Shown here piece after piece: positions 24,520 through 31,368 of a stretch of 34,718 nucleotides of DNA (positions are counted from its first letter, which is position 1; every line of letters begins with the position of its first letter). The DNA is taken from the NCBI GenBank assembly GCA_015492495.1, contig WGEY01000077.1, positions 1 to 34,718 of the forward strand. Reading direction: 5' to 3'. The translations under genes were made by a program, and so were the position numbers. The stretch comes from Deltaproteobacteria bacterium (GTDB lineage Bacteria; Desulfobacterota; GWC2-55-46; DRQE01). The notes beneath the pieces are model-generated. The model did not search any database. It saw nothing but the letters and a program-made list of their open reading frames with translations, and was not told the DNA's origin.

Positions 24520-25500
24520 TCATTCGAGCCTTATCCTCGGGTCCACGAGCGTGTAGCTTATGTCGGTCAGTATCAACCCGGCTATGTAAAGGAGCGAGCC
24601 CAGGTAGACCATCGCCCTTACGATGGCGAAGTCCTGGGCGTTTATGGCGTCTATGGTGAAGCTTCCGAGCCCCGGTATGGCGAAGAAACTCTCCATTATG
24701 AGGCTTCCGTAGAAGAGAAATGGTATCGTCACCACCACGTTCGTGAGTATGGGGATCATGGCGTTCTTGAGGGCGTGCTTGAAGAGGACCGTGGTCTCCG
24801 GCAACCCCTTAGCCCTCGCCGTCCTTATGTAGTCCTTTCCCATCTCCTCGAGGAACACGGTCCTGTAGAAGCGCACCCCGCCGCCTATGGAGCCTACAAC
24901 CCCTATTATCACCGGGAGTATGACGAACTTGATCGCGTGCACGCCCGTGTCGTAACCCGAGATGGGGAATATCCTCAGGAGCTTTCCGAATAGGTACTGG
25001 CCGCCTATTATGTAGAAGAGGGAGGATATGGACATCATGACGACACACGTCACGACCCCCCACGTGTCCACGTACGTACCCCGCAGGAAGGCCAGGATCA
25101 TCGCGAAGGTGAGGTATACGGCAACCCCTATGATGAAGGTGGGCAGCGCCACGGCAAGGCTCGCCCACATGCGCGTCTTTATCTCGCGCGCTATGTCTAT
25201 GTTGTTCCGGTCGGACCTTCCGAAGTCGAGCCACAGAAGCGGCGCCGACTTCTGGAAGAAGATCGTCTGCGTGAGCTTGGCCATGCCCTTCTCCTCCCTG
25301 TTGAAGAAGACCGGAAGGTCGTAGCCGCGGTCCTTCTTCCACTCCTCGATCATCTCCTGCGTTACGTTCTTTTCGCCGAGGATCTTCCTTGCCATGTCGT
25401 CCGGCGTGTTGACGTAGAAGAAGAGCACCGCGGTGATCAGGTTCACGCCGACGACGATCGGTATGGCGTAGAGTATCCTGCGGATTATGTAGGCGAGCAT
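24520..25500 (-). CDS. peptide ABC importer permease, DppB/YejB-like
   Basis: A 326-residue permease starting at ATG 25500, behind GGAGGG. The N-terminus MLAYIIRRILYAIPIVVGVNLITAVLFFYV is the classic DppB first helix. YDLPVFFN is the conserved loop after it, DYIRTARAKGLPETTVLFKHALKNAMIPI is the EAA coupling loop, and the last helices end in SYTLVDPRIRLE. About six membrane segments are seen. It forms the channel with the 23323-24504 product. In this family the substrate is usually a peptide; nickel or antibiotic peptides are alternatives. It lies 13 bases after the binding-protein gene. Confidence 0.93.
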   Translation of the reverse strand: MLAYIIRRILYAIPIVVGVNLITAVLFFYVNTPDDMARKILGEKNVTQEMIEEWKKDRGYDLPVFFNREEKGMAKLTQTIFFQKSAPLLWLDFGRSDRNNIDIAREIKTRMWASLAVALPTFIIGVAVYLTFAMILAFLRGTYVDTWGVVTCVVMMSISSLFYIIGGQYLFGKLLRIFPISGYDTGVHAIKFVILPVIIGVVGSIGGGVRFYRTVFLEEMGKDYIRTARAKGLPETTVLFKHALKNAMIPILTNVVVTIPFLFYGSLIMESFFAIPGLGSFTIDAINAQDFAIVRAMVYLGSLLYIAGLILTDISYTLVDPRIRLE

Positions 25501-25513
25501 CGCTTGACCCTCC

Positions 25514-27721
25514 TCAGAGCCCCAGCCTCTTTCTTATGGTCATGAAGGCCGGGAGCAGGGCGATTATCACGGCGACCGCCAGGGCCGCGATCGGCCAGAG
25601 TACGGGCCTGTTCCACTCCCTTCTGAGCTCGGCCCGCTCCCTGGCGTCTATCCTTATGTACTTCATGGTGTTGTTGGCCATGGCGTTGGGTTTGAGGTTG
25701 TGCACCCAGCGGTGGACGAGTGTGAACGAGACCGGGTAGTAACCCCAGACCCAGGGTGCGTCCTCCTGTACTATCCTCGTCATCCGTTTTATTATGTCGA
25801 GCCTCTCCGGGGTGTTGTCCATGTTTTCCATGATCCTGAAGAGCCGGTCGAACTCAGGGTTGGAGTAGTTCGCCGCGTTCTCGCCGCCGTACCTGACCTT
25901 GCTGTTTCTTCCGACAAGGAGGAAGAGGAAGTTCTCAGGGTCCGGGTAGTCGGCGTTCCATCCCCATGAAAAGAGCTGGAAGTTGCCCTTGAGCATCTTG
26001 TCCTGGAAGCGGTTGTAGTCGGTCGTCCTGTTTTCGAGCTGGATGCCGAGCAGCTTGAGCCTCTTTATATACCAGCTTATCATCTGCTTTGCGTCCACGC
26101 CCGTCCACGCGTTGTCAAAGGTTATGACAAGCGGCCTTCCGTCCCTGTCCCTGCCGCCCGGGTACCCGGCCTCCGAAAGGAGCCTCCTTGCCTCGTCGAT
26201 CGACCTTCTCTCCGGCCTCGCCTTCTCGGCGTTCCACCTGTAGACGAACGGGTTTATGCCCTCTTCGCCTTCGAGGTGGCCGAATATGCCCGGCGGAACA
26301 GGCCCCATGGCCGGAATGCCCCTGCCGTTTGTGAATATCTCTATGTACTCCTCGTAGTCGATGGCTATCGAGACCGCCTGCCTGAGCTTTTTTTTCGCCT
26401 CGGTGTACCCTCCGACCGTGTCGTCGAGCATGTTGAACCCCATGTAGTATATCGAAGGGCGCACCGAGGTCAAAAGGGATATGCCCTTGTCCTTCATGAA
26501 CCTGGTGAGCTCCGCCCCTCCCTCCGGGGTTATGGTCACGGCCTGGTCGAAGCTGTCCGAGGTTATGCCCGAGACGTCATAGTAGCCCTGGAGGAACTTG
26601 TTCCATCGCGGGATGGCCTCCTTTTCGAGCTTGAAGACGATCCTTTCGATGAAGGGCATGGGGCTTCCGGCGTCGTCGAGAAGACCCGCCTCCCTGTCAC
26701 CGGGTTCGCCCTCCGAGGGGTAGGGTTCGCCGTGGAAGTTCTCGTTTTTTACGAGCACTATCTCGCGCTGGGGGCTGTAGACCTCGATCCTGAAGGGGCC
26801 TGTTCCCACCGGAAAGCGGTCGAGCGTTATGTTCCTTTCTATGAGCGGAGGCTGCTTGTAGAAGAGGTCCGCCTCCCGGGGCATGGGCGAGAAGAATGGC
26901 ATGGCGAGCCAGTAGACGAACTGGGGATACTTTCTTTTGAGTATGATCCTGAATGTGTACCTGTCCACCCGCTGTACGCCGGGTAGCGGATACTTGGAGT
27001 AGTCCAGTATTATGGGATCCCCCGCCCGGCCGGATCCGGCATCGCCGCCGTTCCGCCTCTTTTTCCGGATCTCTTCGACCTCTCTTCGCAGAGAATCGGC
27101 GTACTCGTCGAGGCCCAGGATGTACTTTTCCAGTATCGGCAGTATGGGGCAGTGAAGCTGCGGGTCCGCAAGGCGCATGATCTGGTATATGAAGTCGTCC
27201 GAGACAAGCTCCCTCGTACCGGTCGCCTCGAAGTCCTTTATCTCCTCTATGCCGTCGAGGTCTTCCTCCTCGAGCCCTGCATAGAGGAGGCGGCCGTCCG
27301 GTCCCCTTGCAAACGCCGGGTGGTTCTGGTACATGATCCCCTTCTTTATCCTTATCTCGTAGACCACGCGGTGTATCTCTTCGGCCGGCGCATCGCCATT
27401 AAGCCTCCTGCCGTTCCGGTCCAGGTACACGGGCTCCGGGACGCTCTCGGCCGAGAGCGGTATGAGCTCGTAGGGCCTTTTCAGGTAGTGGTACTGAAGG
27501 AGCGGCTCGTATATCTGTCCTATGAGGCTGTATTCGTTGGAGCTGTAGGAGCGTGCCGGGTCAAGGTGCTTCGGGGGCTCGTCGAAGGTCGTGTAGTATA
27601 TGTTCCTGTACCTTTCGGATGCGCGGTAGGGGTTGTTGAGTGTGCATCCGTTGAGCAGAATGATAAGGATTGTAAGCAGAAGCAAACGGGTGTATGGAAA
27701 TGACCGGAAGTGTCCCTTCAA
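25514..27721 (-). CDS. peptide ABC importer substrate-binding lipoprotein with a C-terminal membrane helix
   Basis: A 735-residue family 5 solute-binding protein, longer than DppA/OppA (about 540). TTG 27721 is the only usable start. The signal sequence ends in the lipobox LNGC (C26), so the mature protein is lipid-anchored; residue +2 is Thr. The binding domain includes DPPKHLDPARSYSSNEYSLIGQIYEPLL, YRNIYYTTF, and the late WNADYPDPENFLFLL and QEDAPWVWGYYP motifs of SBP family 5. A low-complexity charged stretch (EEIRKKRRNGGDAGSGRAGD) lies in the middle. Unusually, the last 25 residues (WPIAALAVAVIIALLPAFMTIRKR) form a membrane helix ending in a basic tail. Expected role: capture peptides for the two permeases. 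First gene of the operon. Confidence 0.9.
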   Translation of the reverse strand: MKGHFRSFPYTRLLLLTILIILLNGCTLNNPYRASERYRNIYYTTFDEPPKHLDPARSYSSNEYSLIGQIYEPLLQYHYLKRPYELIPLSAESVPEPVYLDRNGRRLNGDAPAEEIHRVVYEIRIKKGIMYQNHPAFARGPDGRLLYAGLEEEDLDGIEEIKDFEATGTRELVSDDFIYQIMRLADPQLHCPILPILEKYILGLDEYADSLRREVEEIRKKRRNGGDAGSGRAGDPIILDYSKYPLPGVQRVDRYTFRIILKRKYPQFVYWLAMPFFSPMPREADLFYKQPPLIERNITLDRFPVGTGPFRIEVYSPQREIVLVKNENFHGEPYPSEGEPGDREAGLLDDAGSPMPFIERIVFKLEKEAIPRWNKFLQGYYDVSGITSDSFDQAVTITPEGGAELTRFMKDKGISLLTSVRPSIYYMGFNMLDDTVGGYTEAKKKLRQAVSIAIDYEEYIEIFTNGRGIPAMGPVPPGIFGHLEGEEGINPFVYRWNAEKARPERRSIDEARRLLSEAGYPGGRDRDGRPLVITFDNAWTGVDAKQMISWYIKRLKLLGIQLENRTTDYNRFQDKMLKGNFQLFSWGWNADYPDPENFLFLLVGRNSKVRYGGENAANYSNPEFDRLFRIMENMDNTPERLDIIKRMTRIVQEDAPWVWGYYPVSFTLVHRWVHNLKPNAMANNTMKYIRIDARERAELRREWNRPVLWPIAALAVAVIIALLPAFMTIRKRLGL

Positions 27722-27825
27722 TCTATGCGCCCTGTTTCGTTTAAGGGTACGTGAGCGTGCCGGATTCTACAACTTAGCACAGTCACAGGGCAGGGTCAAG
27801 ATTTACCCGGGCTTAGCCGGTTGTG

Positions 27826-27840
27826 CCGGGCAGTGCCCGG
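27826..27840 (+). repeat. near-perfect palindrome CCGGGCA-G-TGCCCGG
   Basis: Two 7-base arms separated by a single base, about 105 bases upstream of the ABC operon start on the minus strand. It could be an operator for that operon or a chance GC-rich palindrome. Confidence 0.35.
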
Positions 27841-27966
27841 TTGGCGGCTTGCCCGAATCTTTCCATGGATATGCGGGTGTTTCCGTATCTCTTCGATTGC
27901 ATCGTCATGCCTTGTAGCAGAGTTCCATTCATTGGGCACACCCTCTTTCGGCCGCGGTTATCCCGT

Positions 27967-27990
27967 ACAGTCTGCGCCTCGGCGGACTGT
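27967..27990 (+). repeat. hairpin with ACAGTC/GACTGT arms followed by a T run
   Basis: ACAGTC pairs with GACTGT, and the interior CGCC/GGCG adds to the stem; TTTTT occurs 10 bases later on the plus strand. No plus-strand gene lies upstream, so its meaning as a terminator is doubtful. Confidence 0.3.
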
Positions 27991-28280
27991 GCCAGGGCCT
28001 TTTTCTCCGGGCGGGTGGAACCGGGAGAAAGGTGTCGGAAAATTTTACAGTTTCGTGGTGGAGGAGATCGCTTTCCTGTGGCTGATAGAAAAAGCTCTTT
28101 AAGATCAAGGCGATGCAGAGGCGGGAGATGGTTGGCACTGTTTTTGCATAAAATTAATTGCTAAGTGCCATTTCACCCTTTGTATACAGAATCGTGGTGA
28201 TGGCCGCTTTTACGGCAGAGGCTTGATCGCCTTGTATCTCTAAGGCCTGATAGGTGTGGTGGAACCAGCCAGCGATGTTG

Positions 28281-28303
28281 GGCATGCATGGCGAGCGCAT
28301 GCC
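28281..28303 (+). repeat. 7-bp inverted repeat GGCATGC/GCATGCC
   Basis: A perfect 7-bp inverted repeat with a 9-base spacer, 85 bases before the visible end of the PEP-CTERM remnant frame. It may be a regulatory site or part of the decayed gene. Confidence 0.3.
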
Positions 28304-28387
28304 GCAGGCGGCTTAGGAGCCGGCGAGCGATGCGTGATCGGGTATTCCCCTCTCGTGGTTTTGCGGATTACTCGAATTTGACTACGA

Positions 28388-28591
28388 GTGGACATATACG
28401 GAGCTGATTTTGAAACAGGGGCCATGGCAGCGGTTGGCGATCCTTTAAACCTTACGAGTACCGTAACCCTCAATATAGTAAGCGGGGCCGCACCGGTCCC
28501 GGAACCGTCAACCGTACTTCTTTTGAGTAGCGGGGTCCTTGGGCTGGCGGTAGCGGTGAGACGCAAGAGGTTCAAGGATGCGAGGGATTAA
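28388..28591 (+). pseudogene. C-terminal remnant of a PEP-CTERM protein
   Basis: The open frame codes for only 67 residues from a GTG, without a signal peptide, yet ends in a full PEP-CTERM sorting signal: VPEPSTVLLLSSGVLGLAVAVRRKR. The preceding NLTSTVTLNIVSG is the beta-rich tail usual in such exported proteins. Just upstream, another frame reads LEFDYEWTYT, which would join smoothly to GADFETG if one G were added near 28400, so a frameshift probably broke a longer gene. A PEP-CTERM protein without a signal peptide cannot be exported and sorted. Read as a pseudogene or sequencing frameshift; a short functional protein is less likely. An intact PEP-CTERM gene follows 21 bases later. Confidence 0.65.
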
Positions 28592-28612
28592 CCGTTTTTC
28601 AAGGAGGAAAAA

Positions 28613-29431
28613 ATGCATACGATTAGGTTCAGAATCAAGTTTATGTTGATCTTGTCGGTGGTCTTTGCCCTCGCGTCCGTCTCTGGCCCCGGCACGGCTT
28701 ACGCAAGCAGCATATATGACGGGCTGGTAGCCTACTGGCCGTTCGAGGGGAATGCCCTGGATGTGAGCGGGAACGGACACCACGGTACTGTCAACGGGGC
28801 GACCCTGGCCCAGGACAGGTTCGGCAATCCGGACAGCGCCTATGATTTTTCGAGTGGGGCTTATATCGACGTCGCAACAAGCAGCCTTTTGGAGATAACC
28901 GGCTCCATGACCATAAGCGTCTGGGTCAAGTACGACACCCTGCCAGTGAACCCACGGATAATAAGCTTCGGCCCGGACAACAACGGCTATGAACTGTACG
29001 TGGGCGGCGGCATATGGAGCACCAAAGACAAGGTCTACTTCTTATACGATGGATTGGGTATAGCATCAAATACCACCCTTTCTCCCGGTACCTGGAACTC
29101 CATCACCGCCATAGGCACCCCTTCGGGGCTGGAGATATGGATCAACGGGGTGCTGGATGCTCAGCTTTCAGCAGCCACTACAGGCTTCAACTACTTTCCC
29201 CCTTTCAATATCGGGAGAAAGGCGACATCGGGTTACGACGCCTGGGACGGGGTAATAGACGACGTGATGATATACAGCAGGGCACTGGGTGTAGACGAAG
29301 TGGACTACCTTTACAACCTCAAAGAGACCCTTCCCTCTCCAGTCCCCGAGCCGTCCACTCTCTTCCTCCTCGGCTCCGGCCTTTTGGGCATGTACCTTGC
29401 CAGGAAGAGGTTCGGGCGGCGGGATGGATGA
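28613..29431 (+). CDS. secreted LamG-domain protein with PEP-CTERM sorting signal
   Basis: A 272-residue exported protein, with AAGGAGG just before ATG 28613. A signal peptide (1-31, cut after AYA) is followed by a LamG/concanavalin-like lectin fold at about 36-230: DGLVAYWPFEGNALDVSGNGHHGTVNGAT, FSSGAYIDV, MTISVWVKYDT, GTWNSITAIG, GLEIWINGVLD, GVIDDVMIYSRALGVDEV. The C-terminus PVPEPSTLFLLGSGLLGMYLARKRF (243-267) is a PEP-CTERM signal, recognised by exosortase EpsH/XrtA in exopolysaccharide-producing Gram-negatives. The protein is probably processed at the inner membrane and released into the envelope or matrix, binding glycans. No exosortase lies in the window. A good promoter was not found. 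Confidence 0.92.
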   Translation: MHTIRFRIKFMLILSVVFALASVSGPGTAYASSIYDGLVAYWPFEGNALDVSGNGHHGTVNGATLAQDRFGNPDSAYDFSSGAYIDVATSSLLEITGSMTISVWVKYDTLPVNPRIISFGPDNNGYELYVGGGIWSTKDKVYFLYDGLGIASNTTLSPGTWNSITAIGTPSGLEIWINGVLDAQLSAATTGFNYFPPFNIGRKATSGYDAWDGVIDDVMIYSRALGVDEVDYLYNLKETLPSPVPEPSTLFLLGSGLLGMYLARKRFGRRDG

Positions 29432-29646
29432 CCAGAGGCATAGAAGCCGGTTGTGGTATGCCGCCTTCATGTCTGGTTGGGTGACGGATGGAGGGTCTGG
29501 GTATGTCGTCAATCACGTTGCGGCAGGAACTCTTAGGGTCTCGCCTCTTCGGACGAGCAAGCCGTCTGCTTTCCGCTATTGATACCGAAATGTTACCTTG
29601 CCGGGAAAAGGGTTTTTTCGCTTGGAAGGCCTCTGATTCCTTGCGA

Positions 29647-29680
29647 GAAGCCCCACCAGATGCTTGCTGCGCGGGGCTTC
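29647..29680 (+). repeat. 8-bp inverted repeat GAAGCCCC/GGGGCTTC
   Basis: A perfect 8-bp inverted repeat with an 18-base spacer. It lies about 215 bases after the LamG gene and is followed by a few scattered T residues. A late terminator for the PEP-CTERM genes is possible but not clear. Confidence 0.35.
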
Positions 29681-29892
29681 AACCGCTGCTGTATTTTCCC
29701 CGTACGTAGCCCCTTTTCCGAAGAACCACGGCATGGCCGGTCCTGCGTAGGGAACAGCCGTGTCGTCCTTAAAACAGGCGGCGGCCGGCCGACCACACGC
29801 CTTCCGATGCCCGGGAAGCGTTGGGCCGCACTGTGCATCCATTGCCACCGGCACATGTGGCGGTATGCTTTGAGAAAATGCAAGGCCGAAAC

Positions 29893-29920
29893 TTGACATC
29901 GTTTTTGTTGCGTATATAAT
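29893..29920 (+). promoter_or_regulatory. consensus sigma70 promoter
   Basis: TTGACA and TATAAT, both perfect consensus hexamers, are separated by 16 bases within an AT-rich island. It is the strongest promoter in the window. Transcription would begin near 29927 and read toward the PAS-domain gene about 215 bases away, or produce a small RNA. Confidence 0.85.
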
Positions 29921-29965
29921 TTATTTGTTCGCCGGTAATAACATGGATTGTTAAGGTCAGGTTGA

Positions 29966-29990
29966 GCCGCGCTTCATGCGAAGTCGCGGC
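29966..29990 (+). other. strong leader hairpin
   Basis: GCCGCG-CTTC and GAAG-T-CGCGGC form a 10-bp stem with one bulged T and a 4-base loop (ATGC), starting about 40 bases after the predicted transcription start. No T run follows directly. It may be an attenuator, an RNA-stabilising element or part of a small RNA. Confidence 0.5.
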
Positions 29991-30143
29991 GTTACTTACG
30001 GTTTTACTTCGAATTTTCTTCAACGGTTCATCCTCGGGACCAACTCCGCACCACGGAACTTCTCCGACCACTTCTTCGCATTAACCCGGTAATCATCCTT
30101 CACGAGACAGCCCAGCAGGCAACGTTAACGGGGGGTGTTTGTC

Positions 30144-30719
30144 ATGCTCAAAGTCAGGAATGAAGCGGGGACTGGAAGGGGGCGCACAGGCAGGGTCAAG
30201 GGGGCCCCGTCGGGGGAAGGGGTTACAACGGTAGAGGCCGTCCAGGTTATGCTGGACCGAAACGGCCGTATAGTCGACCTTAACAGGCAGGCCGTGGAAC
30301 TTCTTGGAGTAAGGGCTCAGGAGGCGATCGGAAGGGACTGGTTCAGCCTTTTTATTCCGGGCAGGGAGAGGAAGGTGATCAAGGAGGTCTTCAAGGACCT
30401 CGATGCCTTCAAGGCCGTTGTCTTTAAGTGCCCCTTTGTAAGGCGCGGCGGAACAAAGAGGGTTTTTCAGTGGGAGGTTGTAGGGATGAAAGCGAACGGC
30501 AGGGATGAGCCGCAGGTGATATGCCTGGCACAGGATGTGACCGAAAGTGAGAAGGCGCTGGAGCTTATCGAGAAGTACACGGAGGAACTGGAGCGCTTCT
30601 CAAAGGTACAGATATCGAGGGAGTTGAGGATGGAGGAGCTAAGAAGAAAGATCAGGGAGCTTGAGAGGAGGCTCGCCGAGTGCAGGGCCAGGGGCTCGCG
30701 AGGCGTGCGGAAGGGATGA
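30144..30719 (+). CDS. PAS-domain protein with C-terminal coiled coil
   Basis: A 191-residue cytoplasmic protein starting at ATG 30144, with GGGGGG eight bases upstream (the track uses GTG 30135). After a basic, glycine-rich N-terminus comes one PAS domain (about 30-133): VMLDRNGRIVDLNRQAVELLGVRAQEAIGRDWFSLFIP, then KRVFQWEVVGMK and VICLAQDVTESEKALE. The last 60 residues are a charged coiled coil (LELIEKYTEELERFSKVQ...RRKIRELERRLAE). There is no kinase, GGDEF or other output domain, so it must signal through a partner. It stands downstream of the consensus promoter and before a receiver-only protein and an HD-GYP protein, which are candidate partners. Confidence 0.83.
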   Translation: MLKVRNEAGTGRGRTGRVKGAPSGEGVTTVEAVQVMLDRNGRIVDLNRQAVELLGVRAQEAIGRDWFSLFIPGRERKVIKEVFKDLDAFKAVVFKCPFVRRGGTKRVFQWEVVGMKANGRDEPQVICLAQDVTESEKALELIEKYTEELERFSKVQISRELRMEELRRKIRELERRLAECRARGSRGVRKG

Positions 30720-30970
30720 CCCCAGCACATTTAATGCGCGCGCTTCTGCAGAGACAGAAGGCTTTCCGGTATGCCGTGGCTCCGGGTCCCGGGCGCGAAG
30801 TTTCGATATGCTGATCGATGCTCCATGCGGTGACCCCAGGGAATATTCTCGCCCATGGAATCGACCGGCAGCACCTCGTTCTCTGCTCCCGCAGGCTGCT
30901 GCTGTGCATGCGCTTTTCGTACAAGTAGTTCATCGTGTGCTGATCACTATTTTCCGGAGGCTTTTGTGCG

Positions 30971-31348
30971 ATGAAAAACGACAGGAAGAGCATACTCGTT
31001 GTGGACGACGAGGAGACGATCGGACTCGGCATAAGCGAGATACTCAAGGACGAAGGCTTCGAGGCCGCCTATGTCATCAACGGGCCTCAGGCCATAGAGG
31101 AGATCAAGAAGAAGAACTACAACATCGTATTCATGGACATCGTGATGCCTGGCATGAACGGGCTCGAAACCTACAGGGAGATAAAGAAGATAAGGCCGTC
31201 AGCGAAGGTCATACTATTTACCGGCTACTTCAAGGACGCCGAGGCCGTTATAAACCAGGGCATAAAAGAGGGAATGATAGAGGAGTTTATCAGAAAACCC
31301 TACTTTGCCGACGAGATAGTGCGCACGGCCAGAAAGTATGCGCAATAG
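30971..31348 (+). CDS. single-domain response regulator (receiver only)
   Basis: A 125-residue CheY-like receiver. LVVDDEE provides the acidic pair D12/D13, FMDIVMPGMNG the phosphorylation site D56, LFTGY the switch threonine T84, and RKPY the conserved lysine K109. There is no output domain. GGAGG lies 11 bases before ATG 30971. It precedes the HD-GYP gene by 20 bases, a pairing that suggests the receiver controls, or works beside, the c-di-GMP phosphodiesterase. The cognate kinase is not in the window. Confidence 0.92.
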   Translation: MKNDRKSILVVDDEETIGLGISEILKDEGFEAAYVINGPQAIEEIKKKNYNIVFMDIVMPGMNGLETYREIKKIRPSAKVILFTGYFKDAEAVINQGIKEGMIEEFIRKPYFADEIVRTARKYAQ

Positions 31349-31368
31349 ACAGGTGGTGAAGATGCACG

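Larger units (their letters stand above)
27722..28387 (+). other. about 670 bases between divergent units, no gene recognised
   Basis: This stretch separates the minus-strand ABC operon from the plus-strand PEP-CTERM genes and should hold promoters for both. No frame shows convincing coding character. It contains a 15-base near-palindrome CCGGGCAGTGCCCGG (27826-27840), a hairpin around ACAGTC/GACTGT (27967-27990) and GGCATGC/GCATGCC (28281-28303). The right end (from about 28320) may be the decayed 5' part of the PEP-CTERM remnant. Confidence 0.55.
29432..30143 (+). other. about 710 bases without a gene, ending in a strong promoter and long leader
   Basis: Short track ORFs here lack ribosome sites and family resemblance. 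Visible structure: an 8-bp inverted repeat GAAGCCCC/GGGGCTTC (29647-29680), a consensus sigma70 promoter (29893-29920) and a leader of about 215 nt with a strong hairpin (29966-29990) before the PAS gene. Confidence 0.6.

Noticed and set aside
27823-28164. 113-residue ORF between the ABC operon and the PEP-CTERM genes
   Set aside because: Arg- and Cys-rich random-looking translation; hairpins lie within it and no start signal is present.
28240-28575. 111-residue minus-strand ORF over the PEP-CTERM remnant
   Set aside because: Antisense to the recognisable PEP-CTERM tail and without a family of its own.
29579-29896. 105-residue ORF upstream of the consensus promoter
   Set aside because: No family resemblance, no ribosome site, codon use unlike neighbours, and an equally long frame exists on the other strand.
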